Assembly: GCF_014651075.1 (NCBI RefSeq)
Contig: NZ_BMWE01000007.1
Span: 310,001 to 374,000 of the forward strand
Reading direction: 5' to 3'
From: Streptomyces djakartensis
GTDB taxonomy: Bacteria; Actinomycetota; Actinomycetes; Streptomycetales; Streptomycetaceae
DNA: 64,000 nt
Shown here: piece after piece, positions 33,481 to 40,362 of the stretch
Numbering within the stretch: position 1 is the stretch's first letter
Layout: every line of letters starts with the position of its first letter
Translations under genes and position numbers: made by a program
The notes under the pieces: generated by a model
Databases searched by the model: none
The model's input: the letters and a program-made list of their open reading frames with translations, nothing else
What the model was told of the DNA's origin: nothing

Positions 33481-33786
33481 TCAACGACCGCCGTTCGCGT
33501 ACGCGAGGAGGCGGGCACCTCTGCTCTCCGCGATGCGGCGTACGTCGGTCAGGGCCTCGCTCATTCGGGCGAGCAGGAAGCGGAGCTGTCCGGTGGTCAC
33601 CTGTTCGTCCGCGAGCATGTCGGCCGCGTGGTCGAGGAGGTCGTCGGCCATGCCGAGCTGGACACTCTCGACGGCGTCGGCGGCCCGGGAGAGGCGACCG
33701 CTGCCGTCGGTCAGGAGGTAACACGGCTTGCCTTCGGGGCTTGCCCAGGGCAGCAGCCGCGCCGGGGGGATGGCGTTGTCCGTCAT
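33481..33786 (-). CDS. Small hypothetical protein next to an XRE-DUF397 module
   Basis: A 101-aa soluble, helical protein of a family I know only as a companion of XRE regulators in Streptomyces. Recognisable features: LPWASPEGKPCYL at the N-terminus and an amphipathic helical stretch (AADAVESVQLGMADDLLDHA, then a second helix). Its ATG overlaps the stop of the upstream gene by 4 bp, so both are translated from one mRNA. Function unknown. Confidence 0.75.
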   Translation of the reverse strand: MTDNAIPPARLLPWASPEGKPCYLLTDGSGRLSRAADAVESVQLGMADDLLDHAADMLADEQVTTGQLRFLLARMSEALTDVRRIAESRGARLLAYANGGR

Positions 33787-34109
33787 GCGGTCATTCCCAT
33801 GTCGTGGATCGGGTGCGAGTACGAGTGATGCGGGCGCAGGTCGATGCCCTGAGGGGCGAGCAGCAGGGAGCCGCGACGGGCTCGTCGACGCCGTTCCCGT
33901 TCCCGGCGTTCGTGCGCGACGAGGTAGGGGCGGACGAGGGCGTTGTCCTCACCGCGCAGAGGGCGTGCGCCGAACCGGTGGGGAGTCGGCCCCTCGACCG
34001 GCGGATGCGGAGGGTCGTATCCGTGCCTCGCGTTTAGTCGATGGCGCCCCGTGGCGGGGAGGGCGAGGTGAAGCAGTGCTTCGAGCAGGCGGGCGATGGC
34101 GCCGAGCAT
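33783..34109 (-). CDS. Small Arg/His-rich hypothetical protein, coupled to the next gene
   Basis: A 108-aa basic protein. The start at ATG 34109 is preferred because CGGAG lies 7 nt upstream; an upstream ATG (34154) has no ribosome-binding site. A hydrophobic N-terminal helix (LGAIARLLEALLHLAL) is followed by a low-complexity Arg/Pro/His part with RRERERRRRARRG. It may be a small membrane-associated protein. It is divergent from the XRE gene at 34232 and shares the region with the GTGACA palindrome. Confidence 0.65.
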   Translation of the reverse strand: MLGAIARLLEALLHLALPATGRHRLNARHGYDPPHPPVEGPTPHRFGARPLRGEDNALVRPYLVAHERRERERRRRARRGSLLLAPQGIDLRPHHSYSHPIHDMGMTA

Positions 34110-34197
34110 GGCGTGACTCCGTTCATCGTTGTCGCTGTCCGTAGCGATCGACATACAGAGTGAGAGGGGGCGGGCTAGGCTCGCCAGAGGGTGAGAG

Positions 34198-34216
34198 GTG
34201 ACAGAGCATTTGTCAC
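34198..34216. promoter_or_regulatory. Palindrome GTGACA-N7-TGTCAC in the XRE promoter
   Basis: Perfect 6-bp arms separated by 7 bp, ending 15 bp before GTG 34232. The same arms and spacing recur inside the gene at 34602-34620. Confidence 0.85.
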
Positions 34217-34231
34217 AAGGGAGTTGAGCTC

Positions 34232-35026
34232 GTGGGTACGAACTACGGCGACTGGCTCAGGGAGCAGCGCGAGGCGGCCGGGCTGACGCAACAGCAACTG
34301 GCCGAGGCGGCGGTCATGACTCGAACGCACATCGCGCATATCGAGGCGGGGCGCCGGGTGCCGTCGCGGGAGGACGCGCGGAGGCTGGACAACGCGCTGG
34401 GCACGGGAAACGTGCTGAGCAGCTTCCTGCCGCAGGAGGAAGTGGCGGTCGCCGACTACTTCGAGGCGGCCCGGCTGCTCGAACAACAGGCGGTGATGAT
34501 CCGCGAGTTCGCCCTGTCGTTCGTCCCGGGCATTCTGCAGACGAAAAGGTACGCGCGTGCGGTTCTGAGTACGTCGTTCCCTCCTGTGAGTGAAGAGGAA
34601 CGTGACAGGCTCGTTGTCACACGCCTTGAGCGGGCGAAGGTCCTGGATGACCCGGTGACGCCCGTAGTGTGGGCGCTACTGGACGAGGCTGTGCTGCGGC
34701 GGGTCGTGGGCGGGCGGGACGTCATGGCGGAGCAGATCGCACATCTGGTCCGCTTGGCGGAACGGAGCCGTGTACGCGTGCATGTGGTCCCCTACGGGGT
34801 CGGTGCGTATCAGCTCCTACAGGGTTTGGTCACTCTGATGTCCTTTGAGGATCAACCGCCGTTGGCGTACTCGGAGGGCGTCCAAGTGGGCAAAGTGCAC
34901 GACTCTCCGTCTGTGGTCACGCGCCTTGAGGGAGCCTACGATTTGGCACTGAGCGACGCGCTGTCGCTCAAGGAGTCCGTCGCCATGATGCAGGCGATCG
35001 CGAAGGAGTACGGACGTTGTGACTGA
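34232..35026 (+). CDS. XRE-family regulator with DUF5753, second module
   Basis: A 264-aa regulator: N-terminal HTH at about residues 5-60 (LREQREAAGLTQQQLAEAAV, MTRTHIAHIEAGRRVPS), then a DUF5753 domain (SFVPGILQTKRYARAVL, RSRVRVHVVPYGVGAY). GTG 34232 follows GGGAGTTGAG. Its stop overlaps the DUF397 start by 8 bp, so translation is coupled. Two copies of GTGACA-N7-TGTCAC, one in its promoter and one within codons about 124-130, suggest autoregulation with a looped or roadblock operator. Codon use in the middle is slightly less G+C-rich than in the neighbours, which may point to horizontal origin. Confidence 0.92.
   Translation: MGTNYGDWLREQREAAGLTQQQLAEAAVMTRTHIAHIEAGRRVPSREDARRLDNALGTGNVLSSFLPQEEVAVADYFEAARLLEQQAVMIREFALSFVPGILQTKRYARAVLSTSFPPVSEEERDRLVVTRLERAKVLDDPVTPVVWALLDEAVLRRVVGGRDVMAEQIAHLVRLAERSRVRVHVVPYGVGAYQLLQGLVTLMSFEDQPPLAYSEGVQVGKVHDSPSVVTRLEGAYDLALSDALSLKESVAMMQAIAKEYGRCD
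34602..34620. promoter_or_regulatory. Internal copy of the GTGACA-N7-TGTCAC palindrome
   Basis: Identical arms and spacing to the promoter copy, 404 bp downstream within the XRE coding region. The first base of the spacer (G) is also shared. Confidence 0.75.
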
Positions 35027-35240
35027 GTCCCTCATAACGGATGGTGCCCCGCTGGGCGGTTGGCGGAAGTCGTCGTACAGCGGCCCTGAGGCTGGAAGCT
35101 GCCTCGAAGTGCTGGATGGCCACTCTGCGGGCGTTCCCGTACGCGACTCGAAGAACCCCCACGGCCCGGCCGTGCTCGTCCCGGCATCCGCCTGGTCGAC
35201 GTTCGTCACGGCGGTCAGGAGCGGTGTGTTCCCCTCCTGA
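35019..35240 (+). CDS. DUF397 protein of the second XRE module
   Basis: A 73-aa DUF397 protein: WRKSSYSGPEAGSCLEVLDG and VPVRDSKNPHGPAVLVPASAW are the family pattern. GTG 35019 overlaps the XRE stop by 8 bp. It is the probable binding partner of the XRE protein. Unlike the first module, no HATPase gene is present nearby. Confidence 0.92.
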   Translation: MTESLITDGAPLGGWRKSSYSGPEAGSCLEVLDGHSAGVPVRDSKNPHGPAVLVPASAWSTFVTAVRSGVFPS

Positions 35241-35251
35241 CCGCCCTGCCG

Positions 35252-36658
35252 TCAGTGGTGGAACCCCGTCGCCGCCTCCTTGTCCCGGGTGAGCGGGCCC
35301 GGCTGCCGCCGCAGTTCCGGCAGCAGGCGTTCCAGGTCCTCCATGAGGAGCTCGGCGAGGTCGGCGGAGAAGCCGCTGCGGCACACCACCCGCAGCACCG
35401 ACAGGTCCTCGCGGTTGGCCGGGAAGGTGTACGCGGGCACCTGCCAGCCGCTCTCGCGAAGCCGGCGGGAGACGTCGAAGACGTTGTACGCCGTCACGTC
35501 CGGGGCCGTCGTGAAGGCGAACACCGGCAGCTCGTCGCCCCGGGTCAGCAGCCGGAAGTCGCCGAGCGCCTCGATCCGTGCGGCCATGCCCATGGCCACG
35601 TCCCGCGCGGCCTGCTGGACGGCCCGGTAACCTTCCCGGCCGAGCCGCAGGAACGTGTAGTACTGCGCCACGACCTGCGCGCCCGGCCGCGAGAAGTTGA
35701 GCGCGAACGTCGGCATGTCACCGCCCAGGTAGTTCACCCGGAACACCAGCTCCTCCGGCAGCGCGTCCGCGTCCCGCCACAGCGCCCAGCCGACGCCCGG
35801 ATAGACGAGGCCGTACTTGTGCCCCGAGGTGTTGATCGACGCCACCCTCGGCAGTCGGAAGTCCCACACCAGGTCCTCGTCGAGGAACGGCGCGACCATG
35901 GCGCCGGACGCCCCGTCGACGTGCACGGGGATGTCGAGCCCGGTCCGCTCCTCCAGCGCGTCCAGCGCCGCGCACAGGTCCGCGATCGGCTCGTAGGACC
36001 CGTCGAAGGTCGAGCCCAGGATCCCGACGACCCCGATGGTGTTCTCGTCGCACAGCTCCGCGGCGGCCCGCGGATCCAGGTGGAACCTCTCGCCCTCCAT
36101 CGGGACCAGCCGGGGCTCGACCTCCCAGTAGGCGCAGAACTTCTCCCAGCAGACCTGCACGTTGATGCCCATCACCAGATTGGGCCGGGCCCCCGGATAC
36201 CGGTCGGCGTTGCGCTTCGCCCAGCGCCGCTTCAGTGCCATCCCGGCGAGCATGCACGCCTCGCTCGACCCGGTCGTCGAACACCCCACGGCCGTCGCCG
36301 GGTCGGGCACGTGCCACAGGTCGGCGAGCATCGCCACGCACCGCCGCTCCAGCTCGGCGGTGCGCGGGTACTCGTCCTTGTCGATCATGTTCTTGTCCCG
36401 GCACTCCGCCATCAGCAGCCCCGCCTCCGGCTCCATCCAGGTGGTGACGAACGTGGCGAGGTTCAGCCGCGCGTTGCCGTCGAGCATCAGCTCGTCGCGT
36501 ACCACCTGGTGGGCGATCTCCGGTGGCATGGGCAGGTCCGGGAGCCGATGCGTGGGCGGGGCCTCGGCCAAGCCGGCGAGGGGGTTGGCGGGTCCGTAGA
36601 AGGGGTTGACGGACATCCGGCGTTCGCCGTTGCTGAGGGGGCCTTCGTGGAGCGGCAA
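35252..36658 (-). CDS. gadB: Glutamate decarboxylase (PLP-dependent)
   Basis: A 468-aa glutamate decarboxylase converting glutamate to GABA with proton consumption. The PLP lysine is K281 in NTSGHKYG; substrate-site features include TGSSEACMLAG and DIPVHVDGASGAMVAPF. TTG 36658 is chosen because GGAGG precedes it at normal distance; an ATG 14 codons later lacks a good site. The C-terminal tail is short and ends GFHH, and may close the active site at neutral pH as in E. coli GadB (family knowledge). The upstream gene, 39 bp away in the same operon, is a ClC-type channel, which points to an acid-resistance system. Confidence 0.96.
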   Translation of the reverse strand: MPLHEGPLSNGERRMSVNPFYGPANPLAGLAEAPPTHRLPDLPMPPEIAHQVVRDELMLDGNARLNLATFVTTWMEPEAGLLMAECRDKNMIDKDEYPRTAELERRCVAMLADLWHVPDPATAVGCSTTGSSEACMLAGMALKRRWAKRNADRYPGARPNLVMGINVQVCWEKFCAYWEVEPRLVPMEGERFHLDPRAAAELCDENTIGVVGILGSTFDGSYEPIADLCAALDALEERTGLDIPVHVDGASGAMVAPFLDEDLVWDFRLPRVASINTSGHKYGLVYPGVGWALWRDADALPEELVFRVNYLGGDMPTFALNFSRPGAQVVAQYYTFLRLGREGYRAVQQAARDVAMGMAARIEALGDFRLLTRGDELPVFAFTTAPDVTAYNVFDVSRRLRESGWQVPAYTFPANREDLSVLRVVCRSGFSADLAELLMEDLERLLPELRRQPGPLTRDKEAATGFHH

Positions 36659-36697
36659 GAGGAGCCTCCAGTGTCGGTCGGGTGCGAAAAGGCGAGG

Positions 36698-37984
36698 TCA
36701 TCGGACCGGCGTCCCGTCCTGCCGCAACTGCATCTGCGGCCGGCCCGTCACCAGCAGCCAGGCCGGCAGCGAGGCGACGCACAGCAGCGGAAGGATCCCG
36801 GGCGAGGCGACCAGCACCGCGGCGACGAACAGGCTCACCCAGCCTTGGCGGGTGATGGCCATCAGGACTCCGAGCACCGCGGCGGACACCCCCACCGACG
36901 GATGAACGCCGGACACCAGGGCGTGCGCGCCCAGCCCGAGGGCGGTGCCGACGAACACGGCCGGGAAGATCCGCCCGCCGCGGAAGCCGCAGGACGCGGC
37001 GACGAGCAGCGCGGCCAGCTTCACCACCGTCATGACGGCGAACTCCCCGGCCGACCAGCCGTCCGGGTCACGCGCCAGCGTGGCGATCTCGTCAAGCCCC
37101 TTGAAGAGCGTCAGATGGCCGCCCGCCGCCGCGAGGCACCCCAGCACGACCCCGCCGGCCGGGAGCATCAGCATCGGGTGCCGCAGCTTGCGGAAGGCCC
37201 CGTGGACGTAGGGGAAGGCGTACACGGCGCACAGGGCGAGCAGCGCGCCCAGCGAGGCGACCACGACCGCGGCTGCCAGGTCGCCCCATGCCGGTTCTCC
37301 GAAGGGCGGCAGGTCGAGGTCGAAGCTCGGGTGGTCGACGAGGGTGACGGTGAGGGAACCGGCCGCGGCGGCGGTCAGCGGCGCGAACAGGTTGTCCCAC
37401 AGCAGACCGCGTGTCTGCTGCCCGGCCAGCGCCTCGGAGATCACCAGGGCGGCCGCCACGGGGGTGCCGAACAGGGCGCCGATCGTCGCCGCCTCCGCCA
37501 GGGCCGGCCAGATCCGGCCCGGCGCCCGGGGGACGGCCCGGCCGCCCAGCCATACCGCCAGACCGACGTTCACGGCGATGATCGGGTTCTCGGGGCCGAG
37601 GCTCGGCCCGCCGGCCAGCATCAGCCCGGTCGCCAGCACCAGCCCGGGCAGCACCACCGGCGGCAGCACCGGGGCGTCCAGACCGAGGGTGGCCGGATCC
37701 GGTCCGGCGTGGCCCGGCACCTTCCACACCACCAGACCGACCGCGATCCCGGTCGCCACCAGCATCACGAACATCCACGCCACGGAGTACCGGCCGATCC
37801 CCAGCGCGTCCGGCACGGTCCGCCACAGCACGTGCTGGAGCTGCTCGGCGGCGGCCTCCACGCCCACCAGGAGCAGGCTGCACATCACCCCCACGGCGAC
37901 AGCGGGCAGGATCGACGGCAGCAGAGCACGGGCGGGAGCAGCGGGAGTGACGGAGGGCGCCTGCCGCGCGGAGTCCTGGACCAC
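36698..37984 (-). CDS. ClC-type chloride channel/antiporter in an operon with gadB
   Basis: A polytopic protein of 428 aa (430 if GTG 37990 is used), about 10-11 hydrophobic segments. ClC motifs: GPSLGPENP (the selectivity and gating-glutamate region, G-x-x-G-x-E-x-P) near residue 128 and GFRGGRIFP (the G-x-F-x-P loop) near residue 340. The external gating glutamate is present, which suggests a Cl-/H+ antiporter rather than a channel. GTG 37984 fits a leaderless start, with TATGGT 6 nt upstream. It is the first gene of an operon with gadB. In E. coli, ClC antiporters provide the electrical shunt for decarboxylase-based acid resistance, so the same role is inferred here. Confidence 0.88.
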   Translation of the reverse strand: MVQDSARQAPSVTPAAPARALLPSILPAVAVGVMCSLLLVGVEAAAEQLQHVLWRTVPDALGIGRYSVAWMFVMLVATGIAVGLVVWKVPGHAGPDPATLGLDAPVLPPVVLPGLVLATGLMLAGGPSLGPENPIIAVNVGLAVWLGGRAVPRAPGRIWPALAEAATIGALFGTPVAAALVISEALAGQQTRGLLWDNLFAPLTAAAAGSLTVTLVDHPSFDLDLPPFGEPAWGDLAAAVVVASLGALLALCAVYAFPYVHGAFRKLRHPMLMLPAGGVVLGCLAAAGGHLTLFKGLDEIATLARDPDGWSAGEFAVMTVVKLAALLVAASCGFRGGRIFPAVFVGTALGLGAHALVSGVHPSVGVSAAVLGVLMAITRQGWVSLFVAAVLVASPGILPLLCVASLPAWLLVTGRPQMQLRQDGTPVR

Positions 37985-37991
37985 GGGCACA

Positions 37992-37997
37992 CCATAA
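37992..37997 (-). promoter_or_regulatory. -10 box (TATGGT) of the ClC-gadB operon
   Basis: TATGGT on the minus strand ends 7 nt before GTG 37984 (six bases, GTGCCC, lie between). The usual GTG at 37990 would touch the -10 itself. No clear -35. Confidence 0.4.
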
Positions 37998-38028
37998 ACG
38001 GATCAAAGAGGACAAACTGGAAACACGC

Positions 38029-38059
38029 TTGCACCTCACGTGACGTCAGGCCCGACCGT
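38029..38059 (+). promoter_or_regulatory. tipA-type promoter with MerR-like long spacer
   Basis: TTGCAC (38029-38034) is followed by 19 bp and a weak -10 (GACCGT). The spacer contains the near-palindrome CCTCACGTGACGTCAGG. The TTGCACCTCACGT start matches what I remember of the thiostrepton-inducible promoter of S. lividans. Long spacers of this kind are untwisted by MerR-family activators. Confidence 0.7.
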
Positions 38060-38086
38060 GGAGCGCGTACCGAGAAGGGAGCGGAA

Positions 38087-38848
38087 GTGAGCTACTCCGT
38101 GGGACAGGTCGCGGGCTTCGCCGGCGTCACCGTGCGCACGCTGCACCACTACGACGACATCGGCCTGCTCGTCCCCAGCGAACGCAGCCACGCGGGACAC
38201 CGGCGCTACAGCGGCGCCGACCTCGACCGGCTGCAGCGGATCCTGTTCTACCGGGAGCTCGGCTTCCCGCTCGACGAGGTCGCCGCCCTGCTCGAAGACC
38301 CGGACGCGGACCCCCGCGCACACCTGCGCCGGCAGCACGAACTGCTGACCGCCCGGATCGAGAAGCTGCGCAAGATGGCGGCGGCCGTGGAGCACGCCAT
38401 GGAGGCACGCAAGATGGGCATCAACCTCACGCCCGAGGAGAAGTTCGAGGTCTTCGGGGGCAAGGACCCGGAGCAGTACGCGGAGGAGGTCGAAGAGCGC
38501 TGGGGCGGCACGGACGAGTACGCCGAGTCGCAGCGCCGCACGGCCCGCTACACCAAGGAGGACTGGACACGCATCCAGGCCGAGGCCGCCGCCTGGGCCG
38601 ATCGCTACGACGCCCTGATGACCGCCGGGGAACCGCCCACCGGCGAGGCGGCCATGACCCTCGCGGAGGAGCACCGGCAGCACATCTGCACGTGGTTCTA
38701 CGAGTGCTCCCACGAACTCCACCGCTGCCTCGGCGAGATGTACGTCTCCGACGAGCGCTTCAAGGCGTACTACGAGTCGATGCGCCCAGGTCTCGCCGAA
38801 CACCTCAGGGACGCCATCGCCGCGAACGCGGCCCGGCACACCTCCTGA
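38087..38848 (+). CDS. tipA: Thiostrepton-inducible MerR-family activator TipA
   Basis: A 253-aa protein, exactly the length of TipAL. N-terminal MerR HTH (SYSVGQVAGFAGVTVRTLHHYDDIGLLVPS split over residues 2-31) and dimerisation helix to about residue 105. The ligand-trapping domain starts at M110 (MGINLTPEEK), the known alternative start that yields TipAS. The thiopeptide-reactive cysteines occur at C207 and C214 (YECSHELHRCLG), as in the characterised protein. TipAL activates its own promoter when thiopeptides or other drugs bind covalently. GTG 38087 follows GAAGGGAGCG. It is divergent from the ClC-gadB operon, with a shared 102-bp region. Confidence 0.97.
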   Translation: MSYSVGQVAGFAGVTVRTLHHYDDIGLLVPSERSHAGHRRYSGADLDRLQRILFYRELGFPLDEVAALLEDPDADPRAHLRRQHELLTARIEKLRKMAAAVEHAMEARKMGINLTPEEKFEVFGGKDPEQYAEEVEERWGGTDEYAESQRRTARYTKEDWTRIQAEAAAWADRYDALMTAGEPPTGEAAMTLAEEHRQHICTWFYECSHELHRCLGEMYVSDERFKAYYESMRPGLAEHLRDAIAANAARHTS

Positions 38849-38869
38849 CGTCCTGGCCCGGGGGCCTCC

Positions 38870-39235
38870 CTACTCCTGGGCCAGGATCACTGCCGTCCCA
38901 TACGCGCACACCTCCGTGCCCACGTCTGCCGCTTCCGTCACGTCGAAGCGGAACGCCAGCACCCCGTTGGCGCCACGCGCCTGTGCCTGTTCGACCAGCC
39001 GCTCCATGGCCTGGTTGCGGGTCTGCACGAGCGTCTTGGTGAGCCCGCGCAGCTCACCGCCGACCATCGACTTCAGCCCGGCGCCGATCTGGCTGCCCAG
39101 GTGCCTGGAGCGCACGGTCAGGCCGAAGACCTCGCCGAGCACCTCCCGCACGCGGTAGCCGGGAACGTCGTTCGTGGTGACGACGAGGACGTCGGGCCGG
39201 GGGCCCTGTCCACCGCCGTATTCATCGATGCTCAT
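38870..39235 (-). CDS. YbjQ/UPF0145 family protein
   Basis: A 121-aa protein of the YbjQ (UPF0145, formerly 'heavy-metal-binding') family. Conserved: VLVVTTNDVPGYRVREVLGEVFG, then QIGAGLKSMVGGELRGLTKTL and the C-terminal GANGVLAFRFD. It probably forms the pentameric ring seen in structures of the family; function unknown. ATG 39235 (MSIDEYGGGQ) is chosen because the conserved domain starts soon after; a longer upstream frame is unlikely. It is convergent with tipA (21 bp) and divergent from the DedA gene. Confidence 0.88.
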   Translation of the reverse strand: MSIDEYGGGQGPRPDVLVVTTNDVPGYRVREVLGEVFGLTVRSRHLGSQIGAGLKSMVGGELRGLTKTLVQTRNQAMERLVEQAQARGANGVLAFRFDVTEAADVGTEVCAYGTAVILAQE

Positions 39236-39369
39236 GGTCCACAGCTTTGACCGGGACCGCGCACAGTGCATCCTGGGTACGCCCATGGAACCTGGGCCAT
39301 GGCGGCTGCGTTGATACTTTGAAGCAGTCAGCCCCCGCCCGTCCCCCCAGCAGCAGGAGCCACATCCCC

Positions 39370-40281
39370 GTGACCACGCTTGCGCTCGGCCCCGAGTGGC
39401 TCAGCCCGGACTATCTGATCTCGACGTTCAGCCTGCCCGGCATCCTGCTCATCGTCTTCGCCGAGTCGGGACTCTTCGCGTTCCTGCCGGGCGACTCCCT
39501 GCTGTTCACGGCCGGCCTCTTCGTGGCCGAGGGCACCTACATCAGCCAGCCGCTGTGGCTGGTCTGCACGCTGATCGTGGTCGCCGCCGTCGCCGGTGAC
39601 CAGGTCGGCTACATGATCGGCAAGTTCCTGGGGCCGAAGCTGTTCAACCGGCCCAACTCCAAGCTCTTCAAGCAGGAGAACCTGGACAAGGCCCACGAGT
39701 TCATGGAGAAGTACGGCCCCAAGGCGATCGTCCTGGCCCGCTTCGTCCCGATCGTGCGCACCTTCGCCCCCATCGTGGCCGGCGCCGGCCGCATGAAGTA
39801 CCGCACGTTCCTCACGTACAACGTCATCGGTGGCGTCGCCTGGGGCACCGGCGTCACCCTCGCGGGCTACTGGCTCGGCCAGATCGGCTTCATCAAGAAG
39901 AACGTCGAGGCGATCCTCGTCCTGATCGTCCTGCTCTCCGTCGTCCCGATCATCATCGAGTACCTCCGCGACCGCTCCAAGAAGAAGCGCGCGGCGGCCG
40001 AGGCTCCCGCGGAGCACCGGCAGCAGCCTCCGGTCATGGACGACGCGACGACCCAGCTCCGCCGCATCACCCCGGACGACCAGCCCCCGCACCACCAGCA
40101 GCCCCAGTACGGCAACCAGGGCGGCTACAACGACCAGCAGTACTACAACCAGTACCCGCAGAACCCGGGCTACGGACAGCAGAACCCGGGCTACGGGCAG
40201 CAGAACCCGGGCTACGGGCAGCAGCAGCCGTACGGCACCCAGCAGGGCAACCGGCAGCAGCCCTACAACGGCGGCTACTAG
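39370..40281 (+). CDS. DedA-family membrane protein with Gln/Tyr/Gly-rich tail
   Basis: A 303-aa DedA (VTT) protein, now known as a family of undecaprenyl-phosphate and phospholipid transporters. Features: FAESGLFAFLPGDSLLFTAGLF (re-entrant loop 1), GDQVGYMIGKFLG, and the second loop LARFVPIVRTFAPIVAGAGRM with conserved arginines, about 4 full membrane helices ending near residue 200. The last ~90 residues are hydrophilic, with Q/N/Y/G repeats including three units of NPGYGQQ. GTG 39370 is preceded by AGGAG 11 nt upstream. The tail faces the cytoplasm or wall and may self-associate. Confidence 0.92.
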   Translation: MTTLALGPEWLSPDYLISTFSLPGILLIVFAESGLFAFLPGDSLLFTAGLFVAEGTYISQPLWLVCTLIVVAAVAGDQVGYMIGKFLGPKLFNRPNSKLFKQENLDKAHEFMEKYGPKAIVLARFVPIVRTFAPIVAGAGRMKYRTFLTYNVIGGVAWGTGVTLAGYWLGQIGFIKKNVEAILVLIVLLSVVPIIIEYLRDRSKKKRAAAEAPAEHRQQPPVMDDATTQLRRITPDDQPPHHQQPQYGNQGGYNDQQYYNQYPQNPGYGQQNPGYGQQNPGYGQQQPYGTQQGNRQQPYNGGY

Positions 40282-40362
40282 TCAGACCGGCGGCCACTGG
40301 ACCGGCACGCCCCGCGGCCAGCCACCAACGGACCGGAACCCCGACCCCACACGCACTCGGCG

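Noticed and set aside
35255..38848. Very long plus-strand frame (about 1197 codons) running through gadB, the ClC gene and into tipA
   Set aside because: Only its last part, from GTG 38087, is tipA. The rest is His/Arg/Gly-rich antisense of two well-identified genes and has no ribosome-binding site.
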